The notes beneath the pieces are model-generated. The model saw only the letters and a program-made list of their open reading frames with translations, searched no databases and had not been told where the DNA came from. Of a stretch of 64,000 bases of DNA, positions 57,581 through 64,000 are shown piece after piece (positions within the stretch are counted from its first letter, which is position 1; each line of letters starts with the position of its first letter). The translations under genes and the position numbers were made by a program. Where the stretch lies: the NCBI RefSeq assembly GCF_016698645.1, contig NZ_CP068047.1, forward strand, positions 2,267,001-2,331,000, given 5' to 3'. The DNA comes from Devosia oryziradicis (lineage in GTDB: Bacteria; Pseudomonadota; Alphaproteobacteria; Rhizobiales; Devosiaceae).

Positions 57581-58471
57581 ATGTCCTTGCGTGATTGGTT
57601 CTGGATCGTCCTGCTGGGCGGCATCTGGGGTTGCTCATTCGTCTTCAATGCCGTCCTGATCCGCGAGATTGGTCCGCTCTGGGTCACCAGCTTCCGGGTA
57701 TCGATAGGCGCATTGGGATGCTGGCTGGCCATGTTGGCGCTGCGCAAGCCGATACCGCGCGAGTCTGCGCTCTGGCTGCAACTGGGGCTTCTGGGCGTAG
57801 TGGCCTATGCCATCCCATTCGCGCTGTTTCCGCTGGCCCAGGCGCACCTGGCGAGTGGCGTTGCCGCGATCATCAATGCCCTTACGCCAATGGTGACTGC
57901 CGTTATCTCACATTTCTGGATTGGCGGCGAAAGGGCGACGCGGACCAAGTTCACCGGGGTTGCGATTGGCTTTGCCGGCGCTGCTCTGCTGGTGTCCCCG
58001 GCATTGGCGTCGGGTGGCAATTCGCAACTCTGGGCCGTGGCAGCATGCCTGGGCGCCACGCTCTGCTACGCCGTGACACTGAACATTACGCGGAACTACA
58101 AACATGTGGAGCCGACCGCATTTGCTTCCATCGCGCTGACCGGGGCGGCCTTAGTCGCTGTGCCGATCGCCTTCCTTGCCGAAGGCATCCCCGTCATGAC
58201 CCGGCCTGAAACCTGGGGCGCGGCGGTTGCGATCGGCCTGCTTTCGACAGCCTTCACGTTCCAGATCATGTACCGGATCCTGCCGCGGGTCGGCGCCACC
58301 AACTTTGCGACCACGACTTTTATCGCGCCGATCTCGGCGTTGATCCTGGGCGTCACAGTGCTGGGCGAAACCATCCTGCCGATCCAGATCGCCGGCATGC
58401 TGGTGATTTTCATTGGCCTCCTTTTTATCGACGGTCGCATCGGCAAAATCTGGCGCCGCGCCGCCGTCTGA
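57581..58471 (+). CDS. DMT-family (EamA) transporter, copy 1
   Basis: 296 residues, ten predicted membrane helices in two EamA repeats. It begins LRDWFWIVLLGGIWGCSFVFNAVLIREI, with the second half GATLCYAVTLNITRNY and the end IAGMLVIFIGLLFIDGRIGK. AAAGGGG lies upstream of the ATG at 57581. Drug/metabolite exporters of this kind usually move amino acids or other small metabolites out of the cell. It is 25 bases from a near-identical-length paralogue, clearly a tandem duplication. Confidence 0.9.
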   Translation: MSLRDWFWIVLLGGIWGCSFVFNAVLIREIGPLWVTSFRVSIGALGCWLAMLALRKPIPRESALWLQLGLLGVVAYAIPFALFPLAQAHLASGVAAIINALTPMVTAVISHFWIGGERATRTKFTGVAIGFAGAALLVSPALASGGNSQLWAVAACLGATLCYAVTLNITRNYKHVEPTAFASIALTGAALVAVPIAFLAEGIPVMTRPETWGAAVAIGLLSTAFTFQIMYRILPRVGATNFATTTFIAPISALILGVTVLGETILPIQIAGMLVIFIGLLFIDGRIGKIWRRAAV

Positions 58472-58496
58472 CATCATTCCATACAGGGGAAGCACC

Positions 58497-59387
58497 ATGC
58501 CCTTGCGCTACTGGCTACTCATCGTCCTGCTCGGCGCGGTTTGGGGCTGCTCCTTTCTGTTCAACGCCATCCTGATCCGCGAGATCAGCCCGCTTTGGGT
58601 GTCAGCGGGGCGGGTCAGCATTGGTGCAGCAATCTGCTGGATATATTTCCTGGCCATGCGAAAGACCTTGCCCAATGACTGGAGCATTTATGCGCAATTG
58701 GTGGTTTTGGGCATTCTCAACTACGCAATCCCCTTCTCGCTTTTTCCCTTTGCCGAACAGACCGTCGCCAGTTCGATCGTAGGGGTCATCAATGGTTTGA
58801 CCCCCATGAGCACCGTGATCGTTTCACAACTCTGGCCCGGCGGTGAAAAGGCGACGTGGAACAAGGTGATCGGTGTGGTCATCGGCTTCGTTGGAGCCTT
58901 CATCCTCGCCCTACCTTCACTGGGCCAGGGAGCGTCTGCCCAAGTGCTGGGACTGGTCGCGGCACTGGGAGCAACCCTGTGCTATGCCCTCACGCTCAAC
59001 TACGCACGCCGGTTCAGGCATATCGATTCGTCAGCCGTAGCCACCTGCTCCCTGACAGCGGCCGCGCTGGTCATGGTGCCGATCGCGCTATTCTTCAGTG
59101 GCGTTCCCGTGATTACCCGGGCCGAAACCTGGGGCGCCCTGTTCGGGATCGCCGCCTTCTCGACAAGCTTCAGCTTCCTGCTGGTCTATTGGCTGCTGCC
59201 GCGCGTCGGGCCAACCAACATCTCGCTTAACACCTTCATCACGCCAATCTCGGCTATCCTGTTGGGCGTTCTGGTGCTGCATGAGCGATTTGAAGTGGCC
59301 CACATCCTCGGCATCGGCGTGATTTTTATCGGCCTGATCTTCATGGACGGTCGGCTGGTTGGGCGCCGGCCCCCCGTTGCGGCCTGA
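58497..59387 (+). CDS. DMT-family (EamA) transporter, copy 2
   Basis: Also 296 residues. The start LRYWLLIVLLGAVWGCSFLFNAILIREISPLWV matches copy 1 almost position for position, as does the end ILGIGVIFIGLIFMDGRLVG, with much divergence in between. Some DMT proteins work as heterodimers of adjacent genes, possible here. ATG 58497, with AGGGGA nearby; its stop sits on the -35 box of the stress promoter for the next genes. Substrate unknown. Confidence 0.9.
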   Translation: MPLRYWLLIVLLGAVWGCSFLFNAILIREISPLWVSAGRVSIGAAICWIYFLAMRKTLPNDWSIYAQLVVLGILNYAIPFSLFPFAEQTVASSIVGVINGLTPMSTVIVSQLWPGGEKATWNKVIGVVIGFVGAFILALPSLGQGASAQVLGLVAALGATLCYALTLNYARRFRHIDSSAVATCSLTAAALVMVPIALFFSGVPVITRAETWGALFGIAAFSTSFSFLLVYWLLPRVGPTNISLNTFITPISAILLGVLVLHERFEVAHILGIGVIFIGLIFMDGRLVGRRPPVAA

Positions 59388-59412
59388 GGAACAGAGACGG
59401 TGACGAGACGTT
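59388..59412 (+). promoter_or_regulatory. EcfG (general stress sigma factor) promoter, perfect consensus
   Basis: GGAAC at 59388-59392, 16 bases, CGTT at 59409-59412: a full match to the alphaproteobacterial EcfG/RpoE2 consensus GGAAC-N16/17-CGTT. It ends 21 bases before the ATG at 59434, with AAAGGAG at 59421-59427 in between, so the mRNA leader would be very short. It should make the two proline-rich proteins part of the general stress response. Confidence 0.75.
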
Positions 59413-59433
59413 CCCCACCTAAAGGAGCGTCTC

Positions 59434-59652
59434 ATGAACCAATACCCAAACCAGCCCAGGCCCGATATCGATCCGCGACCGGTCCCGGAAATCGTGCCGC
59501 AGCCGGAGCCAGCTCAGCCCCAGCCCGTCGACCCCGTGCCGCCGTCGACGCCAGAACTGCCCGATACCCCAGAGCCGATCGAAGATCCGACACCCGGCCA
59601 ACCCGCGCCGGTACCGGGTCCCGGCACGGATCAACCGCCGACACGGAGCTGA
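59434..59652 (+). CDS. Small proline-rich protein 1 (stress-promoter controlled)
   Basis: 72 residues, over a third proline, with many Asp and Glu and no hydrophobic core: PRPDIDPRPVPEIVPQPEP, VDPVPPSTPELPDTPEP. Surely disordered, acidic, without signal peptide. The AAAGGAG ribosome binding site seven bases upstream and the perfect EcfG promoter make it a real gene. Function unknown; the next gene encodes a second such protein. Confidence 0.8.
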   Translation: MNQYPNQPRPDIDPRPVPEIVPQPEPAQPQPVDPVPPSTPELPDTPEPIEDPTPGQPAPVPGPGTDQPPTRS

Positions 59653-59655
59653 ACC

Positions 59656-59838
59656 ATGGTCGACAGGCCTGACACCGAAAAGAACAAGGCGGCCCCGCCC
59701 GAGCCCGTGCCACCGATGCCTGCAGCCCTGCCCACCGGCGACGCCGAGCGCCCCCATACTTCGCCACTGCGCCAGGGCGAAAAGGAACCGGTAGATCCCA
59801 ACCTGCCGCCCGAACCCAGCAACGATCCCAATCCATAG
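59656..59838 (+). CDS. Small proline-rich protein 2
   Basis: 60 residues, Pro/Glu/Asp-rich (NKAAPPEPVPPMPAALP, KEPVDPNLPPEPSNDPNP), predicted disordered, with GGAG six or seven bases before the ATG at 59656. Three bases after its neighbour's stop, thus in the same transcript and under the same EcfG promoter. Shares composition and some motifs (VDP..PP.P) with protein 1, so the two may be paralogues. Function unknown. Confidence 0.72.
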   Translation: MVDRPDTEKNKAAPPEPVPPMPAALPTGDAERPHTSPLRQGEKEPVDPNLPPEPSNDPNP

Positions 59839-59895
59839 GCTTGGCGGCACGGGAGGTTGCGTTATGCTGGCTAGGTCAGCCAGCGGGGGAGCGCA

Positions 59896-60474
59896 ATGTT
59901 CATCAAGACGATCGAGCCTGAGGAGGCCACCGGCGAGGTCGCCGAACTCTACCAGGCCGAAATATCCGCCATGGGTCGGGTGATGCAGGCGACACAATGC
60001 TGGTCGGCCCGGCCCGACATGATCGTGCCGGTAGAACATCTACTGCACCAGATGCGCGATGGCTTCTCGCTGGGACTTCTCAACTTCCGGCTCATCACGC
60101 TGGTGGCAGCAAAGCATGTGCCGTCGAGCTACTGCTCGCACGTCTATTTCCGCACGCTGTCAGGGATGATCGGTCGCGATCAGGCGCTCGCCGTGCAGCG
60201 AGACTATCGCACGGCTGGCCTGAGCGAGCAGCAGGTGGAAATGCTGGCCTATGCCGAGCAGATTACGCGCGATGCGTCCAAGATCACCCGGGCTGATATT
60301 GATCGACTGCGGGCGGTGGGGCTGTCCGACCTCAACATTGCCGACATCGCCATGGCGGCCGCCTTCCGCAACTTCATGAGCCGCTACTTCGATGCTGTTG
60401 GCGCCGAGCCGGAGGAGGCATTCCTCGACGCGGACCCTCAGATCCGCGCCGAAATGGCGGTGGGAAAGCTGTAG
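59896..60474 (+). CDS. AhpD-like/carboxymuconolactone decarboxylase-family protein
   Basis: 192 residues of the AhpD-like superfamily, peroxidase-related type. Core: FRLITLVAAKHVPSSYCSHVYF and the helical block LSEQQVEMLAYAEQI. AhpD uses a CxxC pair; here the site reads SSYCSH, so the first Cys is replaced by Ser and disulfide chemistry of the usual kind is unlikely. RBS GGGGGAG before ATG 59896. Might be part of the stress group upstream, but 57 bases separate them. Confidence 0.85.
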   Translation: MFIKTIEPEEATGEVAELYQAEISAMGRVMQATQCWSARPDMIVPVEHLLHQMRDGFSLGLLNFRLITLVAAKHVPSSYCSHVYFRTLSGMIGRDQALAVQRDYRTAGLSEQQVEMLAYAEQITRDASKITRADIDRLRAVGLSDLNIADIAMAAAFRNFMSRYFDAVGAEPEEAFLDADPQIRAEMAVGKL

Positions 60475-60483
60475 GGCGCCGGA

Positions 60484-61983
60484 CTACTCGATCCCGAGCT
60501 TCTTTTTCATCAGGTCGTTGAGCGCCTGCGGATTTGCCTTGCCGCCGGATGCCTTCATGGCCTGGCCGACGAACCAGCCGATCATGGTCGGCTTGGCCAG
60601 CACCTTGGCCACCTGGTCGGGATTGGCAGCGATGATCTCATCGACGATCGCCTCGATGGCGCCCATGTCGGTCACCTGCTTCATGCCGCGGCGTTCGACG
60701 ATCTCGGCCGGTTCGCCCTCGGGCTCCTCGGCGATGATGACCTGCAGCAAGTCCTTGGCGCCCTTGGACGAAATGGTGCCTGCGGCGACCAGGTCGACAA
60801 TGCCTGCGATCTGGCTCGGCTTCAGGTGGGTTTCCCAAACCGCCAGGCCCTGGCTGTTGGCATAGGCGGCGACGTCAGCATTGAGCAGGTTGGCCACGGC
60901 CTTGCCGTCCCGCTTAGTGCCGCCGAAGGCAACGCAGCTCTCGTAATAGTCGGCTGTTTCGCGGTCGAGGGTGAGCACCATGGCGTCATAGGCCGTCACG
61001 CCATAGTCGCTGACGAAACGCGCCTTCTTCTCGTCAGGCAGCTCCGGCAAGCTTGCTGCGAGATTGCTGATGAATTTCTCGTCGAATTCGAGCGGCAGCA
61101 GGTCGGGGTCGGGGAAGTAGCGATAGTCATGCGCCTCTTCCTTGGACCGCATGGACCGCGTCTCCCCAGTCTTGGGGTCGTAGAGACGGGTTTCCTGGTC
61201 GATCACGCCGCCGTCCTCAAGGATGTCGATCTGGCGACGGGCCTCGAACTCGATGGCCTGGCCGGCAAAGCGGATCGAGTTCACGTTCTTGATCTCGCAG
61301 CGCGTGCCGAACTCGCCGCCTGGGCGGCGCACCGAAACGTTGACGTCGGCGCGCATGGAGCCCTGCTCCATATTGCCGTCGCACGTGCCCAGATAGCGCA
61401 GGATGGTACGGAGCTTGCCCAGATATTCCTTGGCTTCCTCGGACGAGCGAAGGTCGGGCTTCGAAACGATTTCCATCAGCGCCACGCCGGAACGGTTGAG
61501 GTCGACGAAGCTCATGTTGGGATGCTGGTCGTGGATCGACTTGCCGGCGTCCTGTTCGAGGTGCAAGCGCTCGATGCCGATCTCGATCTGCCCCTCGGGC
61601 ATGTCGAGCAACACCTTGCCCTCGCCGACGATGGGATCCTTGAACTGGCTGATCTGGTAGCCCTGCGGCAGGTCGGGATAGAAGTAGTTTTTGCGATCGA
61701 ACACGCTGCGCTTGTTGATCTGCGCCTTGAGGCCAAGCCCGGTGCGGACGGCCTGGCGGACACATTCCTCATTGATGACGGGCAGCATGCCTGGCATGGC
61801 CGCGTCGACGAAGGACACGTTCGAATTGGGCGGATTGCCGAATTCCGTCGAGGACCCCGAGAACAGCTTGCTCTCACTGGTCACCTGGGCATGCACCTCC
61901 ATGCCGATGATGACCTCCCAGTCGCCGGTTGAGCCATGGATGAAGCTCTTGGGATTGGGGGTGCGCGTGTCGATGAGGGTCAT
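60484..61983 (-). CDS. gatB: Aspartyl/glutamyl-tRNA amidotransferase subunit B
   Basis: 499 residues, GatB of the GatCAB complex that converts misacylated Glu-tRNA-Gln (or Asp-tRNA-Asn) to the amide form. N-terminal [56 protein letters not shown], and the C-terminal YqeY-like tail that binds tRNA. gatA and gatC are not in the window. ATG overlaps the GNAT stop upstream by four bases. Confidence 0.97.
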   Translation of the reverse strand: MTLIDTRTPNPKSFIHGSTGDWEVIIGMEVHAQVTSESKLFSGSSTEFGNPPNSNVSFVDAAMPGMLPVINEECVRQAVRTGLGLKAQINKRSVFDRKNYFYPDLPQGYQISQFKDPIVGEGKVLLDMPEGQIEIGIERLHLEQDAGKSIHDQHPNMSFVDLNRSGVALMEIVSKPDLRSSEEAKEYLGKLRTILRYLGTCDGNMEQGSMRADVNVSVRRPGGEFGTRCEIKNVNSIRFAGQAIEFEARRQIDILEDGGVIDQETRLYDPKTGETRSMRSKEEAHDYRYFPDPDLLPLEFDEKFISNLAASLPELPDEKKARFVSDYGVTAYDAMVLTLDRETADYYESCVAFGGTKRDGKAVANLLNADVAAYANSQGLAVWETHLKPSQIAGIVDLVAAGTISSKGAKDLLQVIIAEEPEGEPAEIVERRGMKQVTDMGAIEAIVDEIIAANPDQVAKVLAKPTMIGWFVGQAMKASGGKANPQALNDLMKKKLGIE

Positions 61984-62468
61984 AGGCTCAGGCTCTTGTT
62001 CATTCTGACCTTGTCTATGGCATAACCAAGCGGACTGGAAAACTTTTCACCGCGCCAGACGACACGAAATCCGTGTCTTTCGTAAAAGCGAATGGCTTTG
62101 TAGTTGGTGGCTAATGTTTCAAGTTCGGCATCGGGCAGTCCCATGGCTGCGATTTCTGCCTCAAGCGCCGTCAGCAAGTTACCTCCAAGGCCAATACCCC
62201 GAAATTGCGGCGCTATCCAAAGGTCCGAGATGACATGATCGCCATGTTCTCGTGCACCCCAGCCGGCAGGTTCGCCATCCACTTCTATGACGAGAATCGC
62301 ATGGGGCGCTTCGGCAGGAAATTTCTCGAATTCCGCCAGTAGAGCCGCCCGGTCAGCCCGGCCAGCATCGTTGGTGGCAAATTCGCTCGCCGCCCAGGAT
62401 GCAAACCCCAAGGCGCCAAGTAGCCTGCCTTCATCGGCACGCGCTCTGCGGACTAATATTCGGGCCAC
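61980..62468 (-). CDS. GNAT-family N-acetyltransferase
   Basis: 162 residues. Acetyl-CoA site [20 protein letters not shown] (the Q/RxxGxG/A motif) and [18 protein letters not shown] near the end. Start GTG 62468 overlaps the stop of the upstream GNAT gene by one base. Acts on an unknown amine substrate. The pair of adjacent GNATs share a similar C-terminal motif and may stem from an old duplication. Confidence 0.85.
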   Translation of the reverse strand: MARILVRRARADEGRLLGALGFASWAASEFATNDAGRADRAALLAEFEKFPAEAPHAILVIEVDGEPAGWGAREHGDHVISDLWIAPQFRGIGLGGNLLTALEAEIAAMGLPDAELETLATNYKAIRFYERHGFRVVWRGEKFSSPLGYAIDKVRMNKSLSL

Positions 62469-62977
62469 TAATCTTCTTCGATCTCGCCCTCAAAGGGCAG
62501 CAGGCGCTTTTCGAGATGCACGCTCATGAACGGCTCGTGGGCCGCTCGCCCGTCGGGCCGCAGCGCCAGGATGCGGTAGCCCTGCTTTTCGTAGAAGCGG
62601 ACGGCCCGCACATTGTCTGCCGGCGTCTCCAGATGCACACGATCGGCGCCCTCGAGTTCGAGCATCGATTCCATGCGCCGCAGCAGCATCGAACCCAGGC
62701 CATGGCCCTGCAATTCGGGCATGACGAAGAGGTAGGGGATATAGGCGCGACGCGCCGAACGTGAACACCAAGCGACGACGATACCGTCCACTTCGGCCAC
62801 GATGATGCGGCTCAGAGTCTCGGCGACGGCCTGTGCCAGGCGGCGTTGCTCTGCCTGCTTGATGCCAGGCTGGTCGGTCAGCAGCGGATAGATACCGCTC
62901 TCCCAGGCGCGATAGGCAATGTCGGCCAGCCGGCGGGCATCTGCGGTCTCGGCCTTGCGAATGGAAATGCCTGCCAT
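62468..62977 (-). CDS. GNAT-family N-acetyltransferase
   Basis: 169 residues. Acetyl-CoA site MPELQGHGLGSMLLRRMESM and NVRAVRFYEKQGYRIL. Strong RBS AGGAGG six bases before the ATG at 62977. Lies between chorismate mutase and the second GNAT, in one run ending with gatB. Substrate unknown; the N-terminal helix (AETADARRLADIAYRAWESGIYPLL) is typical of RimI-like or small-molecule GNATs. Confidence 0.85.
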   Translation of the reverse strand: MAGISIRKAETADARRLADIAYRAWESGIYPLLTDQPGIKQAEQRRLAQAVAETLSRIIVAEVDGIVVAWCSRSARRAYIPYLFVMPELQGHGLGSMLLRRMESMLELEGADRVHLETPADNVRAVRFYEKQGYRILALRPDGRAAHEPFMSVHLEKRLLPFEGEIEED

Positions 62978-63002
62978 GCTGACCTCCTGGCCCGCAGTGG
63001 GC

Positions 63003-63314
63003 CTAGCCGCGGCGGCGCGCCGCGATGATGCCCTTCTCGTAGTTGATGTTCCAGTCGATCAGGGTCCGCCAGACAAGTTCGGCCTGATCCTCGTCAAGAT
63101 CAAGAGCCAAACTGCGGTCGCGGACCTTGGCGATCACAGCCTCGATGCGGGCCGGGTCGCGCGCCTCATGCGGGTCGGTCTTGATCTGGGCCATGCGCGT
63201 CACATAGCGGTGACGCTCGGCAAACAGGGTCAGCAGCGCATGATCGATACGGTCGATCTCGGCGCGGACGTCATCCTTGGTCTGGCAGGCGTCGGGTGAT
63301 TTTGAAGCAGTCAC
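63003..63314 (-). CDS. Chorismate mutase (AroQ type)
   Basis: 103-residue all-helical AroQ domain converting chorismate to prephenate for Phe/Tyr synthesis. Conserved Arg-containing first helix (DVRAEIDRIDHALLTLFAERHRYVTRMAQIK) and the DPARIEAVIAKVRDRS second helix. Stand-alone, not fused to prephenate dehydratase. Start GTG at 63314. 244 bases of divergent intergenic DNA separate it from the YjhX-type gene. Confidence 0.92.
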   Translation of the reverse strand: MTASKSPDACQTKDDVRAEIDRIDHALLTLFAERHRYVTRMAQIKTDPHEARDPARIEAVIAKVRDRSLALDLDEDQAELVWRTLIDWNINYEKGIIAARRRG

Positions 63315-63445
63315 GGCAGGTTCCAGTCACGTTTGCTGTTGCTGGTTTGCACCGCCCTGCCCGCGATTTCAACCGCCTGTCTTGCGCATTCTGCACACTC
63401 GGCGCTATCAAACCCAGATGTCTAGTCAGTCTGAAACCGCCTGAA

Positions 63446-63468
63446 GCCCCGTCCTACGGCGACGGGGC
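63446..63468. other. Perfect 8-bp stem-loop in the divergent gap
   Basis: GCCCCGTC, loop CTACGGC, GACGGGGC. It lies in the gap 63315-63558 between the divergent chorismate mutase and YjhX-type genes, so it is not a terminator for either. It could belong to a small RNA or be an operator. The rest of the gap shows no gene; a T-arm-like segment at 63524-63539 does not fold as a proper tRNA arm. Confidence 0.4.
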
Positions 63469-63558
63469 ATGAATGAACCAGTCGATCGCCGCGCGTGATG
63501 CCGGCGGCCGATATCGTTTGTTCGCGGGTTCAACCCCGCCCAAGGCGACAGACTTCCA

Positions 63559-63816
63559 ATGGATATTTCACGCGACGAACAGCGGGTGCTGCATGCCCTC
63601 GCGCAGGGTGGCCGTATTGCGCTGCTCAAGGATAGTGCCGGCAAGGTGACCGGGCTCGAATTCTTCAACCGCGACGGCTGGCTGATGAGCAATTGCAGCC
63701 TGGTGCTGTTCAGGAAGCTCAAGGCCAAGAAGGCCATCAAGAGTTCGGGCGGCCAACCCTATCGGATTACCAAGCGCGGGCTGGAGCTCGTGCGCAGCGA
63801 GTATGACAACCGGTAG
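63559..63816 (+). CDS. yjhX: YjhX-family (UPF0386) protein, putative toxin
   Basis: 85 residues, full-length match in pattern to E. coli YjhX: MDISRDEQRVLHALAQGGRI, FNRDGWLMSNCSLVLFRKLKAKKAIKS, GQPYRITKRGLELVR. In E. coli YjhX is the toxin of a proposed pair with the GNAT-type protein YjhQ. No gene follows it on the same strand; the nearest GNATs are on the opposite strand across chorismate mutase. So it is an orphan or has a different role here. The fold looks like a winged helix. Confidence 0.85.
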   Translation: MDISRDEQRVLHALAQGGRIALLKDSAGKVTGLEFFNRDGWLMSNCSLVLFRKLKAKKAIKSSGGQPYRITKRGLELVRSEYDNR

Positions 63817-63830
63817 CTTGTTCACCCCTC

Positions 63831-63941
63831 CCTTGGGGGGAGAGGTCGACCCTCTTGGGTCGGGTGAGGGGCCTTCGACAAGCACCTGACCCAGTAAAGG
63901 CCCCCTCACCCGGCGCTACGCGCCGACCTCTCCCCCAAAGG
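63831..63941. repeat. Palindromic intergenic repeat, family C
   Basis: A first arm (63831-63875, CCTTGGGGGGAGAGGTCG..GGGTGAGGGGCCTT) is the imperfect reverse complement of a second arm (63897-63941, AAGGCCCCCTCACCCG..CGACCTCTCCCCCAAAGG). The transcript would fold into a long hairpin between the YjhX-type gene and the convergent partial gene. The CCTCACCC/GACCTCTCCC motif occurs in dispersed repeats of many proteobacteria. Confidence 0.8.
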
Positions 63942-63962
63942 GAGAGGTCAAGAGGGAGTCAC

Positions 63963-64000
63963 CTAGTGCTTGGTAACCTCACTCAGCGCGGCGGCGATGT
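63963..64000 (-). CDS. 3' end of an unidentified gene
   Basis: A minus-strand frame entering from the right edge reads IAAALSEVTKH then TAG (63963-63965). The high-Ala helical ending and its position right after the repeat, convergent to yjhX, make a coding end likely. Too short to identify. Confidence 0.4.
   Translation of the reverse strand, partial: IAAALSEVTKH

Noticed and set aside
63500..63550. Possible tRNA or tRNA fragment around GCGGGTTCAACCCCGC
   Set aside because: The loop has six rather than seven bases when the 5-bp stem is kept; no anticodon or D arm or matching acceptor strand can be laid out upstream.

Overview
The window is a GC-rich chromosomal segment of an alphaproteobacterium, very probably a member of the Hyphomicrobiales (Rhizobiales). 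A Devosia-like organism is my guess, not a proof. The reasons are the core gene order: tmk-holB-metG-tatD; ispDF-dusB-ntrB-ntrC and ntrY-ntrX-hfq-hflX; ftsB-pdhA-pdhB-pdhC-lpdA-lipA-coq10; and aspS/rnd/ppx/ppk/hdaA-like/purM-purN. Also telling are the fused IspDF, the lipoylated PDH E1-beta, a CtrA-type box with CcrM (GANTC) sites, and an EcfG-type general-stress promoter. I see no rRNA, tRNA, CRISPR array, phage or insertion sequence. No gene-free stretch exceeds about 250 bases.

Layout. 1-6997 (+): end of an RlpA-type gene, a D-Ala-D-Ala carboxypeptidase, then the compact tmk-holB-metG-tatD-MBL unit. 7011-12704 (-): an accessory coenzyme F420 locus, transcribed in the order fgd-cofE-substrate-binding protein-permease-ATPase, followed by a separately promoted luciferase-like oxidoreductase. 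12864-17085 (+): MYG1-like protein, lipid kinase, metallophosphoesterase, GFA protein, mazG. 17082-29880: the ntr region (dusB-ntrB-ntrC and ntrY-ntrX-hfq-hflX, all -), split by an oppositely oriented envelope-stress cassette at 22809-25971 and a small unknown gene. 30058-31760 (+): ispDF and cinA. 31786-41682 (-): coq10, lipA, a GlsB-like protein, a Gfo/Idh oxidoreductase and the pyruvate dehydrogenase cluster up to an FtsB-like gene. 41839-48341: Dabb protein, malic enzyme, a c-di-GMP phosphodiesterase with a cell-cycle promoter, and aspS. 48541-57485: rnd, polyphosphate genes, an Hda-like ATPase, an AI-2E family permease, and purM-kinase-purN. 57581-60474 (+): tandem DMT exporters, two small proline-rich proteins behind a perfect EcfG promoter, and an AhpD-like protein. 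60484-64000: gatB, two GNATs, chorismate mutase, an orphan YjhX-type gene, and the 3' end of an unidentified gene.

Most notable. The F420 locus pairs a mycobacterial-type F420-dependent glucose-6-phosphate dehydrogenase with the gamma-glutamyl ligase CofE and a three-gene ABC importer resembling the family proposed to import F420-0. None of the genes that build F420-0 is in this window. Together this predicts a salvage route: import F420-0, add the glutamate tail, reduce it with glucose-6-phosphate, and use it in reductases. A near-identical palindromic operator precedes both F420 transcription units (8041-8058 and 12742-12759), so they look like one regulon. Functional calls rest on reading translated sequence and on memory of families. 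No database search was possible.
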